Shown: one piece after another, positions 45,601 through 57,528 of the stretch
How positions within the stretch are numbered: position 1 is the stretch's first letter
Layout: each line of letters begins with the position of its first letter
DNA from: Ascocoryne sarcoides NRRL 50072
Lineage: Eukaryota; Ascomycota; Leotiomycetes; Helotiales; Gelatinodiscaceae
Assembly (NCBI GenBank): GCA_000328965.1
Contig: KB205946.1
Coordinates: 124,001-188,000, forward strand
DNA: 64,000 nucleotides
Direction: 5' to 3'
Program-made: the position numbers and the translations under genes
The notes under the pieces: generated by a model
The model's database searches: none
What the model was told of the DNA's origin: nothing
Seen by the model: only the letters and a program-made list of their open reading frames with translations

Positions 45601-46427
45601 TCTGCAGACTGGAATCATAGCCGTAAGTCATAATTCGAGTGGATGAGAGATGCTGGGGCAGATCGTCGCAAAGCCACATATGAGGGCCATCCTTTTCTTT
45701 AAAGGAGCCAAAGGCATGACCACCTAAGCCTGTTATTGCAACGCAACTAGATCTGTTAGCAGTATGATAGACTTTTTTCTTGGTTGACTTACTCGACATC
45801 GTGTTCTTGTACCGTTGGGCAACTGAGGACTGTGAGCCCCCGGAAGTGGTCGTCAATGGTGATGCCCAAATCTCGTCCATCTGCCACATCAGAGACTGAT
45901 AAAGGGTCTGCCATTTGAAAAGTCCACTCGTCCCGGCCTTCACCAACTCTGAGATGATCTGGTACCTTCTGAAAACATATGATAGCTACATTCTTCTCGC
46001 CATCAGGCGTCTCAGCAAAGGATCGGATTTTGGGTTTATGAAGATTGTCGCTTAGCCCGAAATGTTTCGATACCATCTCTAAAGCATCTTTCTGACCAAA
46101 ACGTAGTGGCAGACCTCGCAGCCGAAACACATGATATTCCAACGACTTAATGGCCTTCACTTGTGCATATTTTTCTGCAGCCTGGATGGCCCTTTCTTCC
46201 CCAGATTCAGAAGAACCATGGCCTCCTTCTAACGGTTGACTCCATCGTCGTTTCTTTCGTATTTTACTGTCTTCTAGAGTAATTCCCTCGGCTCTTCGTT
46301 TATCCTTCTCACAGCTTTGACTCTGCTGAAATTATATAGTTAGTGATTGTCCCGTAATATCTGTACAAAGACTTACTTCGAAGCCGTTACGGCTACCCTC
46401 TAGCGGTTGGCTGAATCCGCGCACCAT
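42644..46427 (-). pseudogene. Broken NLR-like protein: hydrolase - NACHT remnant - ankyrin repeats
   Basis: Fungal NLR (STAND) architecture. Exons 46377-46427, 45793-46325, 45404-45746, 45055-45354 and a fifth from 44994. The first exons encode a HVFRLRGLPLRFGQKDALEM region and an alpha/beta hydrolase (CVAITGLGGHAFGSF; nucleophile Ser301 in FIAHSMGGVIVKE). The fifth exon runs to HSHLVK near 44855, where homologs continue into the NACHT P-loop. Instead the next bases encode, in a different frame, FFFHAQGHELQKTS, a motif that follows the P-loop by one helix. The P-loop (Walker A) is absent. Downstream, Walker B (VTIFVDALDE, 44590-44622) and about eight ankyrin repeats to 42650 remain open for 718 codons. 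Loss of Walker A plus a frame change means no functional NACHT switch. The open ankyrin frame suggests the break is recent. Confidence 0.82.
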
Positions 46428-46547
46428 ATGTTTGCCACCCCCTTCTAGCGCATCTTTCTCTGCCTCTTATCTACCCTCACCACAGCTCTGACTCTGCCGA
46501 AGAGATACAGTGAGTAATTGCTCAGGAACCTTGTTGCAAAGACCTAC
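46233..46547 (-). repeat. 171-bp tandem duplication of an exon-intron unit
   Basis: Two copies with a period of 171 bases: the intron donor (46376 and 46547), the CAGAGTC acceptor and exon, and the end CTAGAAG repeat in register (proximal 46271-46376, distal 46441-46547); CGGTTG at 46233 and 46404 also match at 171. The distal copy has a TAA in the coding frame. Confidence 0.8.
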
Positions 46548-49500
46548 TTGACAGTCTTGTGTTTTCGGCATATGGTTCAACCCCTTATGATGCGCGTTCC
46601 CCAAGTTGATGCCAGCACTAGACAAGATGATTCAAAATAACAATACAATAAATCAAATCAATGCAGCGGACTTCGCATCTATGTTGCAATAAAAATCATA
46701 CACTCAACATACTCGAATAAGGCGTTCCTGAAGTAGTAGGTCGGTTGCACAGTGGATGGGTCAAATGCGAGGCTATGCCTCCGCGCCTCAACTACGGGAA
46801 TTGCCATTTCGAATCCCGCTTTCTGTTGCCTAACAAACTGCTTATAGAACGGCAGCCATGGCCTAGCTACATTCAGGAACGGTGATCGGGTGTGTTAAAA
46901 ACTTCATATCTTTACCCCTGTCTCGACAAGAGCAAAGCACAAGTACACGCATACGATCACATTTTAATTCAGCCGGCTATTGAAAGAGAATGACTCTACT
47001 CTTTAGAATGTTTTCATAGCCCTTCTTAAAGACAGTATATTGACACATAAATTCCATTCCACAACGACTGCTAGGGGCGGCCCTTCCAAAAGTAACGGAG
47101 CAATTTTGTCTGCTTGCGCCTGCAAGAGATTAGTTGACATCCTTCATTTAATGCACAACTCATGAGAGTATATCCCGCTTTCTTCTTTACTTCGATCTAT
47201 GTCTGCCTGCGTGGGTCAAGGTAGTTTGGCTCAGTTGTTAGCCTACCTGCAGGAGAGAGCCACAGCAACCAAAACCGTACGGCTTAATTGGGTACGGTTA
47301 TTTAGGTTAAGGCCTCTCGCTTAATCTAGCCTTCTTTACAACTCCTCAGCAACAGCCTGCTATTGATAGCACAAGACCGGTAGAGTCGTAGCATTCGTGC
47401 AAGCTGAACGGAAATCTGCAGGTTATACAACAGTTTCTATTGAACGCTCACTCGGTGAAGCCGCTTGATGGAAACTTTAGGAGGGAAAGAGAAAGTGAAC
47501 AAACTTACAGTGCTAATTAGAGATAGTGTATAGACTAGTCATCGCAACTCTTGCTAACTCTGCTCAGCTATCGTTATTTCTCTATTCTCCAAATAGACCA
47601 GTTTGGATGGCTCTTTCCTTGGAAGCAATTTTCACACTGAATACTGTGGCTTCAAAATTCTTGGATAGGCTGGCTATGATGTAATTGGCCAACTAACTTT
47701 ACAATCTCTGTTTTTAAAAATGACTTAGATGGCGGTTGAGATAAGAGTCAAATGGAAAACCTTGGCATCAAATTTGACTATTGACTTTGCATTCTTAATT
47801 CCATGTTTATCTCATAGCTTCTTTTTCGAGCCTAACACCCATCGTAAGTTAAAATAGGTTCCTAAATTTGTAAGGTTTGTTGGTGCTAGGTTCCACTGCG
47901 CGTCGGTGTAGCATACGAGTCGTCTACATAAGCGCCCGGAGAGATGCACCACGTAGCTTCTCCTGATGAGCCAACAGTTACCTTGGCAATTATGCTTGGA
48001 ACCGAAGCCTTCTCGCATGGAATTTAAGTCAAGTGATTAATTAATGGTTAAATGCACGGGTAACCCTCTGGTCAGCCTTTGGCTTGAAGGTGTTCATCTT
48101 CCAATGCAGCTACCCTTTCCTGTCAGTTCAAACATCCCTTGATGACGACGCACACGAAGACAATTCATTCCAAACCAACAGCACTTTATCACTTGAACCC
48201 AATTAGATTAATTTCTTTAATCTTCCACGAGCTATGAAGTAGTTTTGAGTCCATGGTTTCCCGCACGCCGTTCTTGATGTTGCCGATAGGATTAGCGGCT
48301 CTCTGATTGGCAATTACACAACAGAGAATCGAATCCGCTAGCAGCAAGCTCAACGGCGAATGGATTTGTCCTACAATAGGCACAAACCTTGGTGACACAA
48401 TTTTCGTGAATAACTGCCCTTAGATTTCATGGCCGACCCTAGACAGACACCGGCACAATCCCGAGCCTGGCTTGTGTTACCCACAATGTGTCATGCAGCC
48501 TTGAGTATAGTTTACTCATGCTTCACTGTAAGAGTTTTAAAGTAAAGAAGGGAAAGGTGAGGCTAACAGGCTCGCACAAGCCAGCTTAGATAGCTATTTC
48601 TGCCCATCACTAAGTGGTGGCAACATGATCTTGACGTCCCCCTTAGTTTTCATCTAACCTACTCTTACCCCCCCTTAAACCTACTGAAAATACCTAAACT
48701 AATCCAAACCTGATGATGCTGAACCAAAACTTAACTCCACCATTCTCAACGATGCTCAAAATATGAGGTTCCAAATCACCTCTCGGCAAGCCTGTCGTCT
48801 GCGAGACATAATTGTTGAGAACTCCATACCGTACTACTCCGAGATTGACCGCCGCTAGTTGACCACTATCGCTGTGGATGGTATGCTTGCTGTCGAGACG
48901 GCACCGAGTCTCCCTGATTCTATTGGGAAGAGGTCTGATGTTTTGTTATAGGCATGTATTTTAACGACAAGTCATCTTTTTGGGATCAAGTGCAGACTAG
49001 GCAATAGCAAGAGCAAAATTTCACATTTGTCGTCTGCAAACTTTCAGTTTCCTGATTTATTACCTGCAGCGCCGCTGCTCGCAACAAATGCCCATCATTT
49101 TAGCATAATTGGTGGTAAGGTAAAGCGTGCACTTCCCCTCCTCCGCCATCGCTCTTCTCTCAATAACTCTTTGTTGCCCATTTTTACCTCCAGAAAAGAA
49201 CACAGATATAAGATTCTCTGCAGCTACGAATGTACTATTATGGGATGGGACACAGTTGGTGGGAATACCGTTCTAACTAATACGGAATCAAACTTGTTGT
49301 AGAGGTTTAGAATAAGTGAGAAAGGACGCTTGTGATTGTTGGTTTGTTTCTCAACTTCCCCTTTCTTATTTCTTCCCTCCTGTTTCTTCTTATTCGAGGT
49401 TTGAAAAGGTGTGAAACAACGAAAAATAAGGCTGCATCAAATAGGTGTGAAAGTTGGACATGCGAGAGCGCTCTTCGAGGCTCCGAGCGGTCCCCAGGGA

Positions 49501-49983
49501 GATTTAAAGACTCACAGGATCACATTAAGGTATACAAGGGAATTAAGATTCCGGATATCAGGAACTACTCTGATACTGGTGATATCCTCCATTAGCAGCT
49601 CATAAGACCATCCGAATGCCCGGGCTTTTGTGAGGAGTAGAGAGATTGAGAGAGATGGCTGTAAATAGTATCCGATATCCGAGGATGCGGCTAATCTCCG
49701 GCAGGGAATCGGCCCGGGGCTCCGACCTCCCTGTTCTGGGTTCCCCTAACCTGATACTCACTCCGTTATTAAAATCAAATCACTACCTCTCCGCCTTACC
49801 ATTGGCTATCGGACGGGGTCTAGGAAATCGTGGGGTGGATGGACCGGGAGGGCCAAACCAGGTCATATGGTCCAACAAGATTGAGCTAGTACTTTGTATA
49901 ACTTGACACAATCTCTACAAGTCAATTCCACCTTAGCTCTGAACGATGAAGCTGTTCGAACACATTCCTTCGCAAAACCAACC
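46428..49983. other. Gene-poor region, about 3.5 kb
   Basis: No intact gene recognised. It holds the duplicated NLR leader unit, a tRNA-like B-box (TTTCGAATCCC at about 46811) without a matching T-stem, and a short decayed ORF at 48763-48951. The rest is AT-rich noise with scattered short ORFs. The right end holds the promoter of the acyltransferase gene. Confidence 0.5.
48763..48951 (+). pseudogene. Possible decayed coding fragment
   Basis: From the ATG at 48763, 31 codons run to a TAG at 48856-48858, and the same frame continues 30 codons to a second TAG at 48949-48951. The composition is protein-like (DIIVENSIPYYSEIDRR, then TIAVDGMLAVETAPSLPDS) but I cannot name a family. May be chance. 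Confidence 0.2.
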
Positions 49984-51492
49984 ATGGATTCAAAAACTTC
50001 TAATTCCTGGCATAATGTCGCCCCAGGTCAATGGGAGCGTGATATCGACGAAGCAGAACAGTTCTATGCCACTTTAGCCAAGACATGGGAAGGTACCGGA
50101 CACACCCTCTTTGCTATCAATGCTTGTGCTAGTATTTTTGTTCCCCTGGTCGACAATTCAGACGTCAAAAGCCTAAATGCCCGTCTCGAAAATGCTATTC
50201 GTCATGCCTGGATGAAGCTCCGTTATGATCAACCGAATTTAGTGGCGTCACTCGAATTCGACCCAACCGCGAAGACTTGCAAGAAGGTATACAAAACACC
50301 TTTAAGCTCAGATGAGGTTGCAAGTTGGTTGCATGAAAGCTTCAAGGTCATCGACAATGGCCAATCTGGTGCAGAATTCGTGAATGCAGATTTTCCACTT
50401 TTGCAGTATCCTACTTTATATCTCGTCACGCCTCCTGACCAAGAGCTGGATAAGAAGGGAATTCGAAAGGACTTGGTCTTTCACACTCATCATGAAATCA
50501 TTGACGGTATGGGCACTTTTATGTTGTTGGACAACCTTTTGGAAAATATCGCCACTGCTATCCACCAAACTGACACCCCCAACATCAATTTTGGCGACGA
50601 GCAGACAAGACTCTCTCCCTCCCTCAGAGTTGCAGCTGGAATTGTTCCAACACTGAGCTCAGACTCTCTCATTAGACTAGAGTCTATCAAAGCCGCCCAC
50701 CTCCTAGCCCGTAAAGATGTCGAAGTCATCAAAGTCCCTGTCACAAACTTATCTACAAAACCCGGCGTCTCGAAACGTGTAGCCATCCATCTGACACCCC
50801 AGGAATCGAAAGCAGTCTTGATCGCATGCAAATCTGTTGGTGTGTCACCCACGCATGTATTTCACGCCGGCATCGCCCTCGCATTGCGAGATCTCCAAGA
50901 AAAACACGACGTTGAACGACAGGCTCGATACGTTAGTTACTCCCTCATCAACTTAAGAGCTCAATGCCATCCACCATTCAATACCGCAGCCTATGCCGCA
51001 GCAGTTTACCACTCCGTTTCCGATATACCCCTCATCCTCGACCTCACAATTTCCGCTCGCTCAACCACAAACACGAAACAACAATCCACGGAATTCGCCT
51101 CTGCAATCAAGAGAGTTCAGGCCTTTTACAAGAGCGTCAAACTCGATGACAACTACCTCAATATTGTCCCCTCGCTCTTTGCCAGACAGACCCCACCGTA
51201 CCCTGAGACCCCATGCGAAATCCCAGCTCCACAATCATCGCCATCTGCATCGTTGTCTAGTTTCGGATTGATCGATAGGGTTATCCAGCCCAAGTATGGC
51301 GATATTGAGGTTATTGACCCATGGATCATGGGAAGCGAATACTCAACTGGTCTGGGGCTTTTCCTTGGCACTTGGAATAAGAGTATGTGCTTGAGTGCAG
51401 CGTATAATTCCGCATTTCACTCTGAAGATAAAGTGGCCTCGTTTCTGGAAAGCATCAAGAGAGTTGTGCTGGAAGGTTTTGAATTGGCTTAA
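49984..51492 (+). CDS. Acyltransferase, BAHD-like (Tri3-type 15-O-acetyltransferase family)
   Basis: Single exon, 502 residues from ATG 49984 (MDSKTSNSWHNV); the frame opens 90 bases earlier without an ATG. Fungal proteins of this family use acetyl-CoA to acylate hydroxyls of secondary metabolites; members have been shown on trichothecene pathways, but this copy has no such neighbours here, so the substrate is unknown. The catalytic motif HHxxxDG is His169-His170 to Asp174-Gly175 (HTHHEIIDGMGTF). Other marks: GHTLFAINACASIFVP near the N-terminus, PTHVFHAGIALALRDLQEK in the C-terminal half and the tail FGLIDRVIQPKYGDIEVID with a SEYSTGLGLFLGTW stretch. No intron or membrane segment. Family call is firm, function inferred. 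Confidence 0.82.
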   Translation: MDSKTSNSWHNVAPGQWERDIDEAEQFYATLAKTWEGTGHTLFAINACASIFVPLVDNSDVKSLNARLENAIRHAWMKLRYDQPNLVASLEFDPTAKTCKKVYKTPLSSDEVASWLHESFKVIDNGQSGAEFVNADFPLLQYPTLYLVTPPDQELDKKGIRKDLVFHTHHEIIDGMGTFMLLDNLLENIATAIHQTDTPNINFGDEQTRLSPSLRVAAGIVPTLSSDSLIRLESIKAAHLLARKDVEVIKVPVTNLSTKPGVSKRVAIHLTPQESKAVLIACKSVGVSPTHVFHAGIALALRDLQEKHDVERQARYVSYSLINLRAQCHPPFNTAAYAAAVYHSVSDIPLILDLTISARSTTNTKQQSTEFASAIKRVQAFYKSVKLDDNYLNIVPSLFARQTPPYPETPCEIPAPQSSPSASLSSFGLIDRVIQPKYGDIEVIDPWIMGSEYSTGLGLFLGTWNKSMCLSAAYNSAFHSEDKVASFLESIKRVVLEGFELA

Positions 51493-52517
51493 GGTGGAGG
51501 TCGTTAGCTACTTCTTACCCCCGACAATAGCACAATAGTCCAAGTAGAGGTGAAAGGTTCATACTAAAAACAAAAACAGACGTTTTAAATAGAAGTGACA
51601 CTATTCACAATATACCCCCCCCAGATAATGCCGTATTGTGTGCTTATCCCCGTGGCCGCATCTTAGTTGTTGGTGGCTTTCAACTTAATTTGCTTCTAGC
51701 CCGGACGAATAAAGAATTACTAAGCTCTGAGTGGGAAACTTGACAGTAAAGTTTCAGAGCAATAGCTCAGGCCTCCAACCGAGTGATGCAGTGCGATACC
51801 AGGCAAAAGGTCACAACTTTGGAAGAATCAGTGATCCCATGTTAAGCCATCTCCATTCTTCTACCTTATCTTCCCCGTAGCCTCCAAGGAGACAATGGAC
51901 AAATGCCAACATAGGAAGAGACTGCTCAAGCACTGTTGTGTTTCTACGATTTCTACAGTACAGCTGTAACGTTTTGCAGTCGGATGGGAACAACCATAAT
52001 GCCGATGGAAGGGAGAACGCCCATCACGTGCTATGCTTCGGCTGCCCAATGACGTTTCGTCTCCAGGGCCGAAGATACTCCGTAGATGGACCTGGTCTGG
52101 GCCAAGGTTCTAAACTTCTACAAAGCTTCCTACTTACTCCACCTCCAACCTCTCTATGAATCCCTTCATCCACCATCATTGATATCCCTACTTGACAGCC
52201 TCTGTCTGTATCTCCGTTGCGATTGCAATTGTACATCCATCGACCGATCGATGTCGCGCACGCTGATATCCTTGCCCGCGCATTCCTTCTCACAACCTCT
52301 TACTCTGGAATCATCATCCATGCCACCAGTGGTCTAGCACGTCGCCGAGTCGTCATTACCAAACGAGTTCCCACACACACCGTGGGGATATTCGTGGAGA
52401 AAAGACCTCATATACTAGCCAAGATCGGTACCTTTCAGCACCGGCGAGACAGTTGGACGGAGACTTGAGGGCCTGTAGAAAAGTCCCCGAATCCGACTGG
52501 ACTCGCATATTCCCACC
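51493..52517. other. Intergenic, upstream of the Mg transporter
   Basis: About 1 kb. Contains an 8-C run at 51615-51622 and C-rich leader sequence near 52130-52500 in front of the transporter. Overlapping ORFs on both strands are shadows. Confidence 0.5.
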
Positions 52518-55302
52518 ATGTCCACGCCACCTCGAGTCACAGCGCCCACGTACAACGCACCCGCACAAGTTCCTCGACGGCCAGATCCCACGGCTCTGCA
52601 GAGTCCACAGGAGGCGTTGAACGCACCCAATGTAACTCTCCACCCTAACTTCGTCGGTGCCGAGCCCGCCCCAAAGAAGAAGAAGAGCAGGAATCATAGA
52701 GGGGGCAAGAAAAAGCGCCCGAGAAAGCAGTCGTTTGGCCTGTCAAACGATGGATCCGAAATGCCGGAGACTTCCCAATCGCATCGGTCTCGGTCTCCCA
52801 GCGCTGATAATGCTGCAAGGGCGAGCTTTTACAGATTAGAAGGGAAAAATATGAGTAATACTAGCATTGAGAGCGAGGCTCTCCTAGATCACAGGTATGA
52901 GATCGGACCTGTCTGATTGGGACCATTGGCTAACCAGCTTCTGTCTAGGGGTCAGCAAAGTATGCGACCGCGACGTGCTTCGACCATGGGACAAGGTGCC
53001 TTTGGCATGCCCTCCTACGATCCCTCTACCTCGTATCGACGCTCGTACCAGAATTCTTCCAGGGTCGCTGAAAATCCTAGTCGTAGGAACGGAAGTGAAG
53101 ATAATGTTGAGATTAACGACGATATGGACAACGAGAGAACGCCTTTGATATCTACTTCTATAAAATCGAAAAGCCCAACTAACGGATCTGGCTATGGCAT
53201 TTTCGACGGCGCCGCGCTTAGTGGACGTGGTCAGCGGAGCTCGAGCAAGTCATCATCGAAAAGCCGGAAGAGGAACATTTTTGAGAGGCAGCCCATTGCA
53301 TTTCCCCTCAGAAGTGACGAATACAATGTGAATTATCCACCATCAATTCCAGGAAGTCCGCGACTCAATCCGTCGAACCAAAATTTTGGGTTCGGGGATA
53401 TATTGGTTCGAGATGAATTTGCACCGTCTCGAGCATCACCAAGACGTGGGAGGGATGATACGAGCGAGCACGCTATCGATGATGAACACTCCCCAGCTCG
53501 ATCCCGAAGGGAGCCTGAATTTGAGGGGCGAAGACATACAATTTCACTTGAGGCGGAAGAGGATGTGTGCTTTCCCATTGAGGGCTTGTCGGAAATGGCA
53601 GATGAGGATATACCTCCGCCAGATAATGGCATACTCAGACGCGGACATGGGCCAGGTCGGAGGAGAGGAAAGTGGCCCGATTTGGCAGTACTTGATGAGT
53701 GGAGTAGGTTGGAGAAGGAAGGAAGAAGTGATGGACGGCGGGCGAAGAAAATCACAGAGCCTCAACTTGTTGGAGGTCGCCTACGACCCATCCACAAGGG
53801 TTGGCATCGAGCCGAGGACGATGCGCCATATCGATTCACTTACTTCAACGAAGACTTTCAGAGCACTATCCATAGTCAGACTATTTCGGAGCTGGCACAA
53901 CCTGGCGGCAGTTTCCAAGAATTATTCATTCCAGACCCTCCCGAACTTACCGACAGTGAGGATTCGGAGGACGATGAAGGACCGTTAGGTCGTGCGAATC
54001 TGCCTATCCGACATGCAGGGGGTGTAAATGGAGATTCAAGAGCGCCCACCAGACAAGCATCTCTCATTGAAGCTTCGAGACCCGCATCAACTAAAGGATC
54101 TACGCGTACCCCAGAAGTTAAAGCTAGCTCCAGCAGAGAGGCCTCCGGATCAGCAACACCAAATGGGGAGACAAAGTCCCCGAAAGATGAAGAAAAGCCT
54201 ATACGATACGGCGAGCGTCCAACATGGTGGTTAGATGTCTTATCCCCCACCGACGCAGAGATGAAAGTCCTCTCCAAAACCTTTGGTATTCATCCGTTAA
54301 CCGCGGAAGATATCATGATGCAGGAAGCTCGTGAAAAAGTCGAATTATTCCGCAATTACTACTTTGTCAACTACCGAACCTTCGAACAGGACATGAACAA
54401 TGAAAACTTTCTCGACCCGGTAAATATGTACGTAGTAGTGTTCCGGGAGGGGGTGATTAGTTTCCACTTCTCGATGACGCCACATCCCGCCAACGTGCGA
54501 AGGCGAATACGGCAGCTCAAAGATTATTTGATCTTGAGTAGTGATTGGATCTCGTACGCCATCATTGATGATATCACAGACGTCTTCGCTCCGCTCATCC
54601 AAACGATTGAAGATGAGGTTGACGAGATTGACGACGAGATCCTAAAACTGCACTCGCCTAACTTGGATAAAAGTGAGCAAGGGAACAATAGTAATACTAA
54701 GGATGGCGAAAAGAGGTCCGAAGCAGGGGATGGAACGAGTGGAGAGAGTGGAGGTGACATGCTGAGGCGGGTAGGCGATTGTCGGAAGAAGGTGATGGGG
54801 TTGTACAGGTTACTTGGAAATAAAGCGGATGTCATCAAAGGGTTCGCGAAGAGATGTAATGAGCAGTGGGATGTGGCGCCGCGGAGCGAGATTGGTCTCT
54901 ATCTGGGAGATATACAGGATCATATCGTGACGATGACAGGGAATTTGAGTCATTATGAGAAGTATGTTCCTCATTCGCCTTTGTTTTCTTCTTTTGAAAG
55001 ACAATTATACTAACCTATAAACTAGGATCCTAGCTCGCTCCCACGGTAACTACCTCGCCCAGATCAACATCCGCATGAACGAGCGCCAGGAACAGACCGC
55101 AGATGTACTCGGGAAGCTAACGGTCCTGGGAACGATTGTGTTACCGATGAACATTATCACAGGGCTATGGGGAATGAACGTGTGGGTTCCGGGACAAGAT
55201 AGCGAGGGAGACCTGACGTGGTTTTTCGGCTTGGCAGCGGGACTACTGGCGTTTGGGATTGGATGTTTTCTGTTGGCGAAGGTTTTGTATAGGATTGTTT
55301 GA
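52518..55302 (+). CDS. CorA-type Mg2+ transporter (Alr1/Mnr2 family)
   Basis: Three exons, 52518-52894, 52949-54961 and 55026-55302, 888 residues. The family moves Mg2+ across plasma or vacuolar membranes. The first 550 residues are a long polar tail with Arg/Lys and Ser runs (KKKKSRNHRGGKKKRPRK) typical of yeast Alr1 and Mnr2. The CorA core begins about residue 570 (RPTWWLDVLSPTDAEMKVLS), continues with GIHPLTAEDIMMQEAREKVE, FRNYYFVNYRTFEQD and VISFHFSMTPHPANVRRRI, and a helical stalk. The last exon carries two membrane segments: TVLGTIVLPMNIITGLWGMN, with the diagnostic GMN at residues 846-848, and FGLAAGLLAFGIGCFLLAKV. The splice into the last exon (AAG then ATCCTA) gives EKILARSHGNYLAQ, the expected helix. 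Confidence 0.96.
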
Positions 55303-56257
55303 GGGTGCGGATGAGCAACGGAGAAGTGGGATACGGACGAGGAGGTTGCACTATACATATGTCGGGAGAGTGTAGCGAGTTGTATATATCATTGGATGGG
55401 TGGGTGGGTAGATGGGAGGGGGTTTTGAATTCTCAGAGAGGAAAATATACGATAATTGATAGCAATTAGAGCAGCAGTGATAGACAATAAATATATACAT
55501 ATCGCAATCTGCTTGTTTTCTTAATTGTCTTAACGGATAACGGTATTCCTCAACATCAGTTCCTCCTACCTTCACTCGTCTAGAGAGAAAACTTGAAATG
55601 TATAATGTCCAACTGCTCTGGTCAACGACCTTTGGAGGATAGGGAATAAGTGAGATGGCATAAACTTGGCCAGGCCTTGGCTTGGGGTAGAGATCACTGC
55701 CGCTACAGATCCGGGTTGTTTAGAAACTAAGTCACAACGATATGCATTTTGATTACGCCTGAATCTAAGGGTTTTAGTTGCTCAAGTTTGATGACTGTAT
55801 CAGATCATTCTCTATGACAACGAAAATTAATCTCAATCTGTGGAAGTCTTCATCTATCTCGGCACAAGTGTATGACCCGGCAACCTCACTTTCTCCGAGC
55901 CGAGCCGAGCTGACCGCCGACCCGATAGGTCCCCACACTAACCCCGCGTTTTGGCGAGCGAGACCTCGGTTCGCTCAGTCCACATGTCTTTTCCTGTAAC
56001 AGGAGACTGAATTGTGGACCGATCAAACCACCTATTAAGAAGATGGTATCAGCATTCCCGAGCAGGGTTGTCCATTTATATATGGTGACACCCATAAGTT
56101 TGACCTCTTACGTTCGTGGCGCTTCTTAAGGATTGTGCTAGTGCCAGCCCATTACAACAAGCTTAACCTATCCTTTCCTTCTCGCACTTCATTGTTTATA
56201 GATATACATCGTACTGTATATCCCAATTGTCGCGGGTAAGCATAGCAGAGCTTCAAA
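55303..56257. other. Intergenic, Mg transporter to SDR gene
   Basis: About 950 bases. No RNA or gene seen. The right half is the promoter of the SDR gene. Confidence 0.5.
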
Positions 56258-57528
56258 ATGCCAGTGCGCAAAGGCCTCCTTCCCCGCGAGGGTAAGTAAC
56301 ACCACTTTCCTCTCCCCTACTCTCACTTCTTTCTAAGTACTTCACCGCAATAGCTAATATCCCCAGGCCTAACCGGCGACCCCATCGGCCGACTCCTCAA
56401 AAAGACCGCATTAAACCCAGCTTTCACTCTCGCATTTCTCCTTCTAGCACGCTACACTAAGCGCGGTGGCGATCTCTCGATCCTTCACGCAAAGGCCTTC
56501 TCGCGTCTGAAAGTCCTCTTCTACTTGGGCCTCTTCCGCTCTGTGTCCGGTTTTCTCGATAACGGCGCTTTGAACAATTGGAGCAGTGACAAGTATGATT
56601 GGGATAAGGAGATTGTGCTCGTAACTGGGGGTGCGGGAGGGATAGGTGGACATGTTGTGAAGTTGTTGGCGGAGAAGGAGATTAAGGTTGTGGTGTTGGA
56701 TGTTATACCTATGACTTTTGAGATACGTATGTTTATTTTTGGATCCTCTTGATTTTCCTCCCCACTCCTTTCTAATTGAATCTACGAAAGAAAAAGAGTA
56801 TTAATAACATTTTATCGACAGCGGAAAATGTTCATTATTACAAATGCGACATTACCTCCCCCGCCCTCATCGCATCCACTGCATCCCTCATCAGGAAAGA
56901 AGTCGGCGATCCCACCATCCTAATCAACAACGCCGGAGTCGCCCGTGGAAAATCCATCCTCGATGCCACAGAGAAAGACGTCCGGTTCACATTCGACGTC
57001 AACGCATTATCCCACTTCTTCATGGCCAAAGAATTCCTCCCCTCCCTCATCTCCCACAACCACGGCATGGTCGTCACCGTCGCCAGCTACGCAGCCTACA
57101 TGACAGTCCCTAACATGGTCGACTACGCCGCCTCCAAAGCTGCCGTCCTCGCCTTCCACGAGGGCCTGACCGCCGAACTCAAAACCCGCTTCCACGCCCC
57201 GAAGGTGCGGACCGTGATCGTGAACCAGGGATACACCAAAACGCCTCTTTTCCAAGGCTATCATAACGACATGGGCTTCTTGGTTCCGGCGTTGGAGCTA
57301 GAGACGGTGGCTGAGGCGATTGTGGAGAAGGTGTTGAGTGGGAACAGTGGACAGATTATCTTGCCGGGTTTCGGGGCGTTGTTGACGTTTGTGAAGGGGT
57401 TTCCGCATTGGGTCCAGCTGCATCTTAGGAATCGGACGGAGAATATCATGCCTGGATGGTATGGGAGACAGGTTATTGATGTGGATAAGTGGAAGAGTGT
57501 TGGGGAGAGGGAGAACATCGATGCGTAA
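56258..57528 (+). CDS. Membrane-anchored short-chain dehydrogenase/reductase (SDR16C-like)
   Basis: Three exons, 56258-56291, 56367-56726 and 56822-57528, 366 residues. SDRs move hydride between NAD(P) and a carbonyl or alcohol. N-terminal hydrophobic segment (residues about 29-38, NPAFTLAFLLLARY) with basic flanks probably anchors it in an internal membrane. Cofactor motif is VLVTGGAGGIGGHVVKLL (TGxxxGxG), acidic pair in NNAGVA, catalytic Ser in VTVASYAAYM, and YxxxK in DYAASKAAV. C-terminal HWVQLHLRNRTENIMPGWYG is seen in fungal retinol dehydrogenase-like SDRs. The short first exon (34 bases) is supported by phase and a GTAAGT donor. Possible substrates are lipids or sterols; not shown. Confidence 0.92.

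Noticed and set aside
46735..46835. tRNA-like sequence with TTTCGAATCCC and an A-box-like TTGCACAGTGG
   Set aside because: The five bases before the T-loop (GCCAT) do not pair with CCCGC after it, and no acceptor stem can be drawn.
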